From Nocardia thailandica NBRC 100428 (GTDB lineage Bacteria; Actinomycetota; Actinomycetes; Mycobacteriales; Mycobacteriaceae), in contig NZ_BAGK01000170.1 of NCBI RefSeq assembly GCF_000308795.1, positions 1 to 41,002 on the forward strand: a DNA stretch of 41,002 nucleotides, given 5' to 3'. Below the pieces are notes generated by a model, which saw nothing but the letters and a program-made list of their open reading frames with translations, ran no database searches and was not told the origin of the DNA. The position numbers were made by a program, and so were the translations under genes. This document shows positions 24,954-32,670 of the stretch, piece by piece; position 1 is the stretch's first letter, and the number at the start of each line of letters is the position of its first letter.

Positions 24954-26081
24954 TCACAGATCGAGTAGGTCGGCGGTGTCGGCGCCGATGGCGGGTCCCA
25001 GCGTCATGCCGCGGCCGCCGGGACCGGTGACGACCCAGACGTGGTCGGCGGCACGGACCCGGGTGCACACGGCGCCGGGGTCGACGCTCTGGCTGTAGAC
25101 GCCCGCCCACCGGCGCACCACGCGGGGCAGCGGACGGCCGAGGAACGCCTCGGTCACCTCGGTGAGGTGTTCGTAGGGCGCCTCGTCGACGTCGAAGCCG
25201 AACGGTTCGGTGTACTCGTGGGTGTCGCCGATGGTGAGGCCGCCGTGCAGGCGCTGCACGCACAGCAGCTGCATCCGGTGTTCGGCGGCGGTCGCGGTCT
25301 GCGACTGGGTGGCGGCCAGCGCGTCGAGGGCGGGGCCTGCGAACCCGGGGTAGTAGCGGAAGCTGTCGCCGTCGGCGATCGCGGTGGTGAGCGGCTCGCC
25401 CAGCGGCTCGGTCTGCATCATCTGCAGGCGCACGCGCCGCACCGGCAGGTCGCCGGCCAGTTCGCGGGTCAGGCCGGAATGGGCGGCCCCCGGGCAGTGG
25501 ACGACCACGTCGGCCTCGAAGCGCCGGCCGTGGTCGTCGAGCACGACCGCGCCCGAGCCGGTGTCGGTGACGGCCCGGGCCTCGACGCCCTCGTGGAACG
25601 TGTAGCGGCCGGTGCCGGTGAGGTAGGCGCGCAGCGCGGGCAGCGCTCGGCGGGACTCGACCGCGGCGTCGGTGGCGCAGTGCAGCCCGGCCAGGAAGTC
25701 CCCGCGCAGTGCGGGATTCACTCGCCGCACCTGCTCCGGGTCGAGCAGGGTGAAGCCACGCTCGGCCGCGGTGGGGCCCGCCGCGGCGGCCTCGGCGACC
25801 GCGAGCTCGGCGGCGGTGCGCGCCAGCGTGATCGAGCCGGCGGGACGGAACCCGACCCCGCTGACCCGCCCGCCGATCTCCTCCCACAGCTCCCGCGACC
25901 GCAGGGCGATCGCGAGTTCGCCGGGGGCACGGCCCGAGACCCACACCAGCCCGAAGTTGCGGACGGTCGCGCCGCGCGCCTCCCGCTCCCGTTCCAGGTG
26001 CACGACCTCGTGACCGCGGGTGACCGCGGCCCAGGCGTGGGCGGTGCCGAGGATCCCGCCGCCGATGATGACCAATCGCAT
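24954..26081 (-). CDS. FAD-dependent aminophosphonate oxidoreductase (TIGR03364 type)
   Basis: 375-residue DAO-type flavoenzyme. FAD-binding GGGILGTAHAWAAVTRGHEVVHLERE at the N-terminus, then RGATVRNFGLVWVSGR, ADVVVHCPGAAHSGL, and a closing VVTGPGGRGMTLGPAIGADTADLL. The TIGR03364 clade is known to occur next to phosphonatase-like enzymes and is proposed to deaminate an aminophosphonate related to 2-aminoethylphosphonate; the exact substrate here is not shown by sequence. First gene of the operon, reading away from the GntR regulator, with operator sites in the 95-bp gap. Confidence 0.88.
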   Translation of the reverse strand: MRLVIIGGGILGTAHAWAAVTRGHEVVHLEREREARGATVRNFGLVWVSGRAPGELAIALRSRELWEEIGGRVSGVGFRPAGSITLARTAAELAVAEAAAAGPTAAERGFTLLDPEQVRRVNPALRGDFLAGLHCATDAAVESRRALPALRAYLTGTGRYTFHEGVEARAVTDTGSGAVVLDDHGRRFEADVVVHCPGAAHSGLTRELAGDLPVRRVRLQMMQTEPLGEPLTTAIADGDSFRYYPGFAGPALDALAATQSQTATAAEHRMQLLCVQRLHGGLTIGDTHEYTEPFGFDVDEAPYEHLTEVTEAFLGRPLPRVVRRWAGVYSQSVDPGAVCTRVRAADHVWVVTGPGGRGMTLGPAIGADTADLLDL

Positions 26082-26097
26082 GCGACCATCCTGACGA

Positions 26098-26112
26098 ATG
26101 GTCTAGACCGAT
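26098..26112. promoter_or_regulatory. HutC/GntR operator site 1
   Basis: ATGGTCTAGACCGAT holds the perfect palindrome GGTCTAGACC and fits the HutC-subfamily operator consensus NyGTMTAKACNy. It lies 17 bp from the start of the oxidoreductase gene, where a repressor would block the operon. Confidence 0.7.
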
Positions 26113-26142
26113 GGGTGTGGCCCGCGCGAACAGCGGGTTAAC

Positions 26143-26160
26143 AATTGGTATAGACCAATT
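26143..26160. promoter_or_regulatory. HutC/GntR operator site 2
   Basis: AATTGGTATAGACCAATT has 7-bp arms around ATAG and fits the HutC consensus. It lies directly upstream of the TAGGCT hexamer of the regulator gene, so the regulator probably controls itself as well. Confidence 0.75.
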
Positions 26161-26164
26161 CGGG

Positions 26165-26170
26165 TAGGCT
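26165..26170 (+). promoter_or_regulatory. -10 hexamer of a probable leaderless promoter (gntR)
   Basis: TAGGCT ends 6 nt before the ATG at 26177. A TTAACA lies further upstream, but the 21-bp spacing is long for a -35 box. Confidence 0.4.
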
Positions 26171-26176
26171 GGGACC

Positions 26177-26896
26177 ATGCGATCGACCGAGACCACCCGG
26201 TTCTCCAAGGCCTATCAGGTGCGCACCGAGATCGAGGCCATCCTCGACGAGCTCGCCACCGACGACCCGGTCCCGTCGGAACGGGAACTGGCGGGCCGCT
26301 TCGGCGTCGCGAGGGAGACCGTGCGCCAGGCGCTGCGGGAACTGCTGGTGGCCGGGCGGATTCGCCGCCGAGGGCGCGGCACCGTCGTCTCGCGACCCAA
26401 ACTCGTGCAGCCCCTGTCGCTGCGCTCCTACACCGAGGGCGCGATCAGCCAGGGACGGGTGCCCGGCCGCATCCTGGTCACCTGGGCCGACGAGCCGGCC
26501 GACGAGGACACCGCGGACGCGCTCGCGCTCGCGCCGCAGACCCCGGTCATGCACCTGGAACGCGTCCTGCTGGCCGACGGCGAGCGGATCGGGCTGGAGA
26601 GCACCTACCTCCCGCTGCACCGGTTCGCCCACCTCTACGCCGACTACGACCCGACCACGTCGCTCTACGCCGCGATCCGGCATTCGGGCACCGCCCTGGC
26701 CCGCGCGAGCGAGCGGGTCGAGACCGTCCTGGCCACCCCCAGGGAGGCGGGCCTGCTCGAGTGCACCACCGCCCTGCCGATGCTGCTGCTGCACCGGCGC
26801 AGCGTGGACGCGGCGGGCGAACCGGTGGAGCGGGTCCGCTCGCTCTACCGCGGCGACCGGGTCGCCTTCGACACCGTGCTCACCGACGCCGGATGA
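26177..26896 (+). CDS. HutC-family GntR regulator of the phosphonate operon
   Basis: 239-residue regulator with an N-terminal winged HTH (VPSERELAGRFGVARETVRQALRELLVAGRIRRRGRGTVV, about 32-71) and a C-terminal UTRA effector domain, with the typical VMHLERVLLADGERIGLESTYLP and ETVLATPREAGLLECTTALPMLLLHRRSVD. UTRA domains bind small effectors, here probably a phosphonate or a breakdown product. It is divergent from the catabolic operon, and two palindromes matching the HutC consensus lie between. The window thus contains both the regulator and its likely sites. Confidence 0.92.
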   Translation: MRSTETTRFSKAYQVRTEIEAILDELATDDPVPSERELAGRFGVARETVRQALRELLVAGRIRRRGRGTVVSRPKLVQPLSLRSYTEGAISQGRVPGRILVTWADEPADEDTADALALAPQTPVMHLERVLLADGERIGLESTYLPLHRFAHLYADYDPTTSLYAAIRHSGTALARASERVETVLATPREAGLLECTTALPMLLLHRRSVDAAGEPVERVRSLYRGDRVAFDTVLTDAG

Positions 26897-26902
26897 CGAA
26901 AA

Positions 26903-26942
26903 ACGGTGTGCGCGTCGGGCTCTCCCCGCTCGCGCACACCGT
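26903..26942. terminator. Bidirectional hairpin between gntR and the DUF4254-like gene
   Basis: ACGGTGTGCGCG (26903-26914) and CGCGCACACCGT (26931-26942) are perfectly complementary over 12 bp; an inner CGGG/CCCG can extend the hairpin. It is preceded by a run of A on the plus strand, so it is better suited to stop the minus-strand gene. Confidence 0.65.
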
Positions 26943-26962
26943 CGCAAATCATGGAACTCTCA

Positions 26963-27406
26963 CTACTGCTCCGGCAGCCGCCTGCGGCCTCCGGCGACAT
27001 CGGTCACCAGGTCGGTGTAGCCGTCGACCAGCTCCGCCAGGTGATACCAGTGCTTGTGCGTGTTGTCGCTGCGCGCGCCGTCGACATCGATGGCCTGATT
27101 GGCGTCGACCCAGCTGCGGGCCATCCGGTCCACCACCGCACCGAGGCTCTCGGTGTGCAGCGACGCGCCACTGCGCGGCTGCGGCACCTCGGTGGTGATC
27201 CAGTCGTTGATGTCGTCGACGAGTTCACCCCGCCTGCAATCGATCTCGGCAAGCAGCGCGGCATCGCGCACCTGCACCCTCCGCTCGTGCAGTTCCGCGA
27301 GCGCGTGCGCCGATCGCAACAATTCGCGATCTTGAAAACGACGCCCCTGGAACGCACACAACAATTGCGGCGCGGTCGGCAGTACCCCAACCACCGGCGC
27401 GCTCAT
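26963..27406 (-). CDS. DUF4254-like protein 1
   Basis: 147-residue helical protein resembling DUF4254. Key segment: AELHERRVQVRDAALLAEIDCRRGELVDDINDWI, then LHTESLGAVVDRMARSWVDANQAI and a final YHLAELVDGYTDLVTDV helix. No signal peptide or membrane segment. Family function unknown. A second member lies at 29852. The ATG at 27406 overlaps the stop codon of a possible 16-codon leader ORF (ATGA). Confidence 0.72.
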   Translation of the reverse strand: MSAPVVGVLPTAPQLLCAFQGRRFQDRELLRSAHALAELHERRVQVRDAALLAEIDCRRGELVDDINDWITTEVPQPRSGASLHTESLGAVVDRMARSWVDANQAIDVDGARSDNTHKHWYHLAELVDGYTDLVTDVAGGRRRLPEQ

Positions 27407-27453
27407 CGCCGCACCCCGAATTCACCCGGCACCAACAATTTATGTACCAACAT
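27403..27453 (-). CDS. Possible 16-codon leader ORF before DUF4254-like gene 1
   Basis: ATG 27453 encodes MLVHKLLVPGEFGVRR and stops at a TGA that overlaps the start of the DUF4254-like gene by ATGA. Codon use (TTG, GTA, AAA) is unlike the neighbouring genes and no strong ribosome-binding site is visible. It could act as a translational coupler, but may be chance. The second DUF4254-like gene has a similar arrangement. Confidence 0.3.
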   Translation of the reverse strand: MLVHKLLVPGEFGVRR

Positions 27454-27757
27454 GATTCGCTCTCGATTCGGTTAATCCCTAGCCCTGCTGGATGGTCGAA
27501 CTGGCGACTAGGCTAGCTGGATCATGCTCCCCTTGTCGCAAGAACGCAAGATTGCGTTGTCACTCCTGCGGTCAAGGTCCGTACACACAGATGCAAGTAC
27601 AGATGTCGTGTGCATCAACAGGATTCGGAGCGCGTAAGACCCCTTGACTCCCAGTACGGCGGGCTGAAGGGGCGTTAACAACCCTGTTCGCGCCGATCCC
27701 GTGACAGCGGGACGGCGCACACGCAATAATGCGAAACGACCGAGCGAAGGGGAACGC
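27454..27757. promoter_or_regulatory. A/T-richer divergent regulatory region of DUF4254-like gene 1 and the XRE gene
   Basis: 304 bp without a convincing gene. It is noticeably less GC-rich than the surroundings. It holds the near-palindrome AACGCAA-GA-TTGCGTT (27543-27558), the pair GATGCA...TGCATC (about 27589-27615), and a good promoter for the XRE gene at its right end. The palindrome is a candidate site for the neighbouring XRE regulator. Confidence 0.4.
27701..27730 (+). promoter_or_regulatory. Promoter of the XRE-DUF5753 gene
   Basis: GTGACA (27701-27706) and AATAAT (27725-27730) with an 18-bp spacer each match five of six bases of the classic -35 and -10 consensus, which is rare in this window. 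The start of transcription would be near 27737. Confidence 0.55.
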
Positions 27758-28618
27758 ATGGCAGGCAAGCGGACCGCACTCACCGTCAGGCTCCGCAGAC
27801 TGGCCGCGATGCTTCGAGAGCTACGCGAGCGCGCCGGCCTCAGCAAGGAAGAAGTCAGCGCGCGCACGGGAATCAACGTCACGACGTTGTACCGGATCGA
27901 AATGGCGCAGGCGCGCCCCCAACGGCGCACTCTCGGCGCCATGCTGGACCTCTATCAGGTCAGCGACGCCCAACGCGAAGAAGCGAACCGATTACTCGCC
28001 GACGCGCTCAAACCCGGCATGTCGCACGAATACGAGGGCGCGGTCTCCGAGGTCTACGCCGCCTTCATCAATTTCGAGGCCGAGGCGCTCTCCGCCCGCC
28101 AATACCAGACCTCCACGGTGCCCGGCCTGCTCCAGACCTACGACTACGCCGCCGCCGTCATCGACACGACCATGCCCCGCCTGGACGCCGCCACCATGGA
28201 GAACCGCGCCAGGGCCCGGATGGACCGCGCGGTCAACCTCACCAAGGACGAACCACTCGACCTGTGGGTGGTGATGGACGAAGCCGCCATCCGCCGCGTC
28301 GTCGGCGGCCCCGCGGTCATGGCCGGTCAGCTCGACCAGCTGATCAAGGAAACCCAGCGCAAGAACGTCATCCTGCAGATCCTGCCCTTCGACGCGGGCG
28401 CCCACCCCGGCATGGCGGGCTCGTTCACGCTGCTCGACTTCCACAACCCGACCGACCCCGAGGTCGTCTACGTCGAGAGCCTGGCGACCCACGTCCTCGT
28501 CGAGGGCTACGACGAGATCCGCCGCTTCGGCGTCATCTTCGACCAGCTGCGCGCCATGGCGCTGAGCCCCCGCGATTCCGCGGCCCTGCTCCAGCAGGTG
28601 CGCGAGAGCTTCCGCTGA
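27758..28618 (+). CDS. XRE-family regulator with DUF5753
   Basis: 286-residue regulator. HTH at about residues 10-65 (LRRLAAMLRELRERAGLSKEEVSARTGINVTTLYRIEMAQARP), followed by the DUF5753 domain with YEGAVSEVYAAFINFEAEALSARQYQTSTVPGLLQTYDYA, RMDRAVNLTKDEPLDLWVVMDEAAIRR and LQILPFDAGAHPGMAGSFTLLDF. Such proteins usually stand next to a small DUF397 gene in actinobacteria and are often linked to development and secondary metabolism; no DUF397 gene is present here. AAGGGG precedes the ATG. A GTG at 27701 is in frame but lies in the promoter. Confidence 0.9.
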   Translation: MAGKRTALTVRLRRLAAMLRELRERAGLSKEEVSARTGINVTTLYRIEMAQARPQRRTLGAMLDLYQVSDAQREEANRLLADALKPGMSHEYEGAVSEVYAAFINFEAEALSARQYQTSTVPGLLQTYDYAAAVIDTTMPRLDAATMENRARARMDRAVNLTKDEPLDLWVVMDEAAIRRVVGGPAVMAGQLDQLIKETQRKNVILQILPFDAGAHPGMAGSFTLLDFHNPTDPEVVYVESLATHVLVEGYDEIRRFGVIFDQLRAMALSPRDSAALLQQVRESFR

Positions 28619-28622
28619 CGGA

Positions 28623-29751
28623 TCACCCGCGCGGGTGCGCGTCGAGGATCTCGGCCAGCAGCGCCGACACCTCGGGCGCGGCGAGTTCGCCCGGCGCCGC
28701 GTCGAGCAGTCTCCCCGTCACCCGCCCGCTCGTGTGCCTGCGCCACCGCCGCAGCGCGGCGGCGGGGTCGTCGGCGCCGACGCGGGTCCCGGCCAGGACG
28801 ACGACGGTCAGGTCGATGTCCGACGCGGTGGGCCGGTAGGTCGCCGTCGCCGACCGCGCGGCCGAGGCCACGCCCGCCGTGCGGGGGCGCACGACGCCGG
28901 TGACGCGGGCGAGGTCGAGGGGGTTCGCCGGGCCCGGGACGGGGGCCTCGGCGGAGGTGGCCGTCGGCACGGTTCCCGCGTGGGTCGAGGCGTTCGCGGA
29001 CGGGGCGTCCGGGCGTTCCCCCCGGCCCGGAACGCAGTCGACCACGACCAGGTCGACCTGCTCGCCCGCCGCACGCAGCCGCGCGGCGATCTCGTAGGCG
29101 ACGAAGCCGCCGAAACCGAGGCCGAGCAGGCGATACGGACCGTGTGCCGCCACCGTGCGCAGGGACGCCGCGCCGTGCTCGGCGAAGTCCGCGACCGTCG
29201 CCGGGTGCCAGGTGTCTGCCGGAACCGTTCCGCGGGCGGGCCCCGGCTCCCCCGTGCCCCCCCGGCACCGGCCCCGCGGTGAGGCCCGGCGGCTGGAGGC
29301 CGTAGAGCGGGACCGAAGGGGGCAGATGGGCCGTCAGGCCGGCGTACGGCCAGGCCAAGCCGTCGGACGGGGCGACGCAGAACAGCGGGCTTCCGGAGGC
29401 TTCCGCACTCCGGGGCCGGAAGCGCAACACCGGCGCCAGGGCGACCGCCGCCGGATCGGTGTGGGTCGCCCGTTCCGACGCGGGCGGGCTCGCCGGCACC
29501 GGGATGCTGTCGGCCCGGTCCGCCGGCTCGGCGCGTTCGCGTGCCGGTCGGTGATGCCGGGGAGTGGCGCGGGTGTCCGCGCCCGAGGCGGGATCGTCTC
29601 GGGCGCCGCGTGCGGGTGTCGGCGAGTGACGCACCGGCGCGGCGGACGGAGCGCTCCGGCCGACGAACTCCGCTGCGGCACAACCGATCCCCAGGCCGGC
29701 TCCGGCCGGCCGAGCGGGGCGCGGATCGGGGATGACGGGAGAATCACGCAC
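28623..29751 (-). pseudogene. Thioesterase-like gene broken by a frameshift
   Basis: Remnant of a type I/II thioesterase-like protein of the NRPS/PKS kind. From GTG 29751 (ribosome-binding GAGGAGAGCGAGG) frame 1 encodes a Pro/Ala-rich leader of about 110 residues, then VLRFRPRSAEASGSPLFCVAPSDGLAWPYAGLTAHLPPSVPLYGLQPPGL, the start of a thioesterase domain. After a run of seven C on the plus strand (29257-29263) the homology continues in another frame: DTWHPATVADFAEHGAASLRTV, GPYRLLGLGFGGFVAYEIAARL and onward to 28623. Removing one base from the run joins the frames. The nucleophile elbow G-x-S-x-G reads G-L-G-F-G, so the serine is also lost. Two independent lesions argue for decay; a sequencing error at the run would explain only one. 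No NRPS or PKS genes are in the window. Confidence 0.75.
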
Positions 29752-29851
29752 GCCGACCTCGCTCTCCTCGGGCAGCGGGGAACCCGGCGGCGGCCCCCGT
29801 CACCGATGGTACGCCGCCGGAATCGGGTGGCCCGGAACCCTTTCCCGGCCG

Positions 29852-30274
29852 CTACCAGGCGGGCGCGGGCAGGGTGTGGGTGCCCGCCCGCAGGGCCTCG
29901 ATCAGCTCCTGATAGTCGTGGGCCAGGGCGTCGAGCCGGCGCCATTCGGCGTAGAAGAACTCGTCCGGGACCGCGAAGACCGCCTCGGACAGGGCGGCGA
30001 GCCGGTCGACCAGGCTGCCCACCGATTCGCTGCTCACCTGGGCCCAACACGCGGGAACCGGCGTGGCCAGCACCGCCCAGCGGTCGATGGTGCGGACCAG
30101 ATGCGCACGGCGGCGGTCGACTTCGGCCGCCGCGACGACGGGACCGCGTTCGCGGCGGCGGTGCAACGCCACCAGTTCGGCGGCCGCCGTCAGCATCGGA
30201 TGACCGTCGTGGGGCAGGCCGCGCAGAGCGGCCAGCACCGCGTCCCGATCCGGTAGCGGGGAGCCGTCAACCAT
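29852..30274 (-). CDS. DUF4254-like protein 2
   Basis: 140-residue paralogue of the protein at 26963. Shared layout: ELVALHRRRERGPVVAAAEVDRRRAHLVRTIDRWAVLATPVP, then SESVGSLVDRLAALSEAVFAV, and a final helix RLDALAHDYQELIEALRAGTHTLP. The ATG at 30274 is preceded by GGGGGAGG; an in-frame GTG lies at 30310. Its start overlaps the end of a small leader ORF that has a strong ribosome-binding site. Confidence 0.72.
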   Translation of the reverse strand: MVDGSPLPDRDAVLAALRGLPHDGHPMLTAAAELVALHRRRERGPVVAAAEVDRRRAHLVRTIDRWAVLATPVPACWAQVSSESVGSLVDRLAALSEAVFAVPDEFFYAEWRRLDALAHDYQELIEALRAGTHTLPAPAW

Positions 30275-30323
30275 GGCGGCCCTCCCCCGTACGGCAACCG
30301 GCCACAGCACAGAAAACCTTCAT
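30267..30323 (-). CDS. Possible 18-codon leader ORF before DUF4254-like gene 2
   Basis: ATG 30323 follows AGGAAGG by about 7 nt, a strong ribosome-binding site, and encodes MKVFCAVAGCRTGEGRHG, ending 8 nt inside the DUF4254-like gene (ATGGTTGA). The overlap and good initiation region suggest it is translated and tunes the downstream gene. Two Cys codons (5 and 10) recall mycobacterial Cys-responsive leader ORFs, but there is no Cys run. Confidence 0.45.
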   Translation of the reverse strand: MKVFCAVAGCRTGEGRHG

Positions 30324-30360
30324 CGCCCGACCTTCCTGCTCCGGCACCGGCCGCCACGGA

Positions 30361-30397
30361 GGTGACGGACGATGACACCGGCAAACTTCCCGTCACC
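30361..30397. promoter_or_regulatory. Inverted repeat upstream of the DUF4254-like gene 2 leader
   Basis: GGTGACGG (30361-30368) and CCGTCACC (30390-30397) are perfect 8-bp arms 21 bp apart, about 40 bp before the leader ORF start on the minus strand. Candidate operator. Confidence 0.3.
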
Positions 30398-30428
30398 ACT
30401 GTCCCGCACTCGGGCCCGGGAAGGAACA

Positions 30429-30466
30429 GGCGGCGCGCGGACATCCGAGATGTCCGCTACGCCGCC
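30429..30466 (-). terminator. Hairpin terminator of the TIGR03118-like gene
   Basis: GCGGACATC (30437-30445) and GATGTCCGC (30449-30457) form a perfect 9-bp stem with loop CGA, extended by GGCGGC/GCCGCC across a small internal loop. It lies 20 nt beyond the stop codon at 30487. Confidence 0.65.
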
Positions 30467-30486
30467 CGTGTCCGGTGTGGGCGTTC

Positions 30487-31833
30487 CTACTTCAGGCGCA
30501 GGCTGCCGAACCGGCCGCCGCGACCGTTGTCGGGGCCTGCGGTGAAGTAGAGCGCGTTCGCGTCGCCGAGCGTGTCGCCGTCGCCGAACACCAGCGCGTG
30601 CAGGCCGGCGATCTCGATCGCCTTCGCGTCGCCGTCGCGCAGGTAGTCGGTGAACTTGCCGGTGGTGTCGTCGTAGGCGAGCACCCGGCCGAGCCCGGCG
30701 GAGTTACCGACCAGCAGCTTGCCCGACAGCACACCGAAATTCGACGGCGCGATGGTCACGCCCCACGGCGCGTTCAGGCGGCCGTCGTCGTCGAGGATGC
30801 GCACCAGCTTGCCCGCGGCGTCGAATTCGACCACCTTGCCGCGATCGGGCTTGCCGCCCGCGGCCTGTTCGCCCTTGGCGTCGAGCGCGACCTCGGCGCC
30901 CTTGGCGAACTTCTTCGCGTCCTTGGGATCCTTGCCGCTGATCGCGTAGGTCACGAAGACCCGGCCGCCGATCGTGGTGACGTTGAACGGCACCGGATCG
31001 CCGGGCACGGCCTTGCGGCCCTTCTCCGGCGCGGTCACGTCGAGCACCTCACCGGTGGCGAACGGGTTGGCGAACCCGGTGGTGGCCACCGGCTGCCAGA
31101 ACTTGTCGAAGGTCCGCAGCTGCGGGTTCTCCCCGAAGTCGGCCGCCAGCAGGCGATCTCCGGACGGGGCGACGGCCAGCCCGGTGAACGACATGCCGGC
31201 CGCGGATCCGTCGAAGACCTGCACCGCCGGGCCGTCGCGGCGCACCGTGGCGCCGTCGGGCGCCAGCTCGGTCCACGCCGCCAGCCGACCGGAGTCGGTG
31301 GCGAACACGACCCGCGCCGAACCGGTCAGCGGCAGCACGAAACCGTCGTCGAAGGTGACCGGCTGGTCGCGCACCACGAACACGTCGGAATTCACCGGGG
31401 CGCCGTTGAAGACCGCGCCGGTGGTCTTGCCGATGCTCTTGTCGCCGGGATCGGCGTCCGCGCCGGGCACCACGACGGTTTTCAGGCCGTCCTGCGAGAG
31501 TTTCTGCAATTTCGGGTCCGACGACGAATGCACGTCGCCGAGGAACTGGAAGGACTTCCCGCCCGCACCGACCCAGAAATGCCCACCGGCACCCTTCGGG
31601 CGATCCACCAGACCCCACGCGTTCACCAGGTCGGCCTGGGTGAACTGGGCGTGCGCGGCGTCGGAATTCGCGGCCAGAATCGTCTGGCTGTACCGATTAC
31701 CGTCGATGGCGGCGGGTTCGGCGCCCGTCCCGGAATCCGAACAGGCGGCGGCCATGACCAGTGCGGCGCCGAACACCGCGGACCGCACCAGCCCGGCGCG
31801 AAACCCACGGGCGGGCCTCACATGTCCCAACAC
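30487..31833 (-). CDS. TIGR03118-like lipoprotein, probable beta-propeller
   Basis: 448-residue predicted lipoprotein. It starts at GTG 31833 behind AAAGGAG. A basic N-terminus and hydrophobic core lead to lipobox MAAAC (Cys31). The rest shows propeller-like repeats with NAWGLVDRPKGAGGHFWVGAGG, FTGLAVAPSGDRLLAADFGENPQLRTFDKFWQPV, NVTTIGGRVFVTYAISGKDP, GKVVEFDAAGKLVRILDDDGRLNAPWGVTIAPSNFGVLSGKLLVGN and a final LYFTAGPDNGRGGRFGSL. This matches TIGR03118, for which no biochemical role is known. Single gene with its own terminator. Confidence 0.82.
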   Translation of the reverse strand: MLGHVRPARGFRAGLVRSAVFGAALVMAAACSDSGTGAEPAAIDGNRYSQTILAANSDAAHAQFTQADLVNAWGLVDRPKGAGGHFWVGAGGKSFQFLGDVHSSSDPKLQKLSQDGLKTVVVPGADADPGDKSIGKTTGAVFNGAPVNSDVFVVRDQPVTFDDGFVLPLTGSARVVFATDSGRLAAWTELAPDGATVRRDGPAVQVFDGSAAGMSFTGLAVAPSGDRLLAADFGENPQLRTFDKFWQPVATTGFANPFATGEVLDVTAPEKGRKAVPGDPVPFNVTTIGGRVFVTYAISGKDPKDAKKFAKGAEVALDAKGEQAAGGKPDRGKVVEFDAAGKLVRILDDDGRLNAPWGVTIAPSNFGVLSGKLLVGNSAGLGRVLAYDDTTGKFTDYLRDGDAKAIEIAGLHALVFGDGDTLGDANALYFTAGPDNGRGGRFGSLRLK

Positions 31834-31965
31834 GTCTACTCCTTTGCGGCTCGCCGCACCTCGGGCGGCGGCGAGGCACACCCTATCGCGGGAAGGTCGT
31901 CGGGCGCGCCGGTAACGTCGGCCGCGGGCGACCGGGCCGAGGGCGGTGCGCCGGGCGCCCGCGCG

Positions 31966-31971
31966 TAGGCT
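31966..31971 (+). promoter_or_regulatory. -10 hexamer of a probable leaderless promoter (nitrobindin)
   Basis: TAGGCT ends 7 nt before GTG 31979, identical in sequence to the hexamer before the gntR gene. Confidence 0.4.
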
Positions 31972-31978
31972 GTCGCGC

Positions 31979-32485
31979 GTGGCCGAAACCGCGGAAACCA
32001 CCACCCCCGTCCCGCTGCATCCCGACATCGCGGCGCTCGCCCCGCTGCTCGGCCGCTGGCGCGGCCGTGGCCACGGGGAATACCCGACCATCGCGCCGTT
32101 CGACTATCTGGAGGAGATCTCCTTCGGGCACCTCGGCCGCCCCTTCCTGACCTACCGGCAACGCACCCGCGCGGCCGACGACGGCCGCGGCCTGCACGCC
32201 GAGACCGGCTACCTGCGCAGCCCCGCGCCCGGCCGCGTGGAACTGATCCTGGCCCACCCGACCGGGATCACCGAGATCTGCGAGGGCACCGTCACCGAGA
32301 CCACCGACGGAGTCCGGCTCGAACTGAACTCGACGAACATCGGGCTGTCCGGTTCGGCGAAATCGGTGACCGGGCTCGGCCGCTCCTTCCACGTCACGGG
32401 AGACACCGTCGACTACACCCTGCGGATGGCCGCGGTCGGCGAATCCCTGCAGCACCATCTGGCCGCCACGCTGCAGCGGATCTGA
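31979..32485 (+). CDS. Nitrobindin-type heme beta-barrel protein
   Basis: 168-residue FABP-like barrel. The hallmark [41 protein letters not shown] is the nitrobindin N-terminal motif (GxWxGxGxGxYPTI). The C-terminal [11 protein letters not shown] supplies the proximal His of the heme. Family members (M. tuberculosis Rv2717c) bind ferric heme and react with NO or peroxynitrite. It starts at GTG 31979; no usable ATG or ribosome-binding site is near, in line with a leaderless transcript. Divergent from the TIGR03118-like gene. Confidence 0.88.
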   Translation: MAETAETTTPVPLHPDIAALAPLLGRWRGRGHGEYPTIAPFDYLEEISFGHLGRPFLTYRQRTRAADDGRGLHAETGYLRSPAPGRVELILAHPTGITEICEGTVTETTDGVRLELNSTNIGLSGSAKSVTGLGRSFHVTGDTVDYTLRMAAVGESLQHHLAATLQRI

Positions 32486-32670
32486 TCGGGATCCGAAAAG
32501 CAACGATTCCGTGTCGCTGGTCACCAGCGGCTTGTTCCGCGCGCCGTTTCCGCCCTACGGTGCATTCGTCAGCTACTTTCCAGTAATGGCCATACGGCGT
32601 ACAGAACGGAAAGGGTAACGCCGCTCGATCCACCGCACGACGTTCCGCCCGGGCGTGAGGGAGACGAATC

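Noticed and set aside
27524..27637. A 37-codon plus-strand frame (MLPLSQERKIALSLLRSR...) with TAGGCT 9 nt upstream
   Set aside because: Third-position GC is about 60 percent, against over 90 percent in the surrounding genes, and no family or ribosome-binding site supports it. Kept only as part of the regulatory gap.
29257..29263. Programmed frameshift at the seven-C run in the thioesterase-like gene
   Set aside because: No slippery heptamer of known type with a following structure, and the product would still lack the catalytic serine, so decay is simpler.
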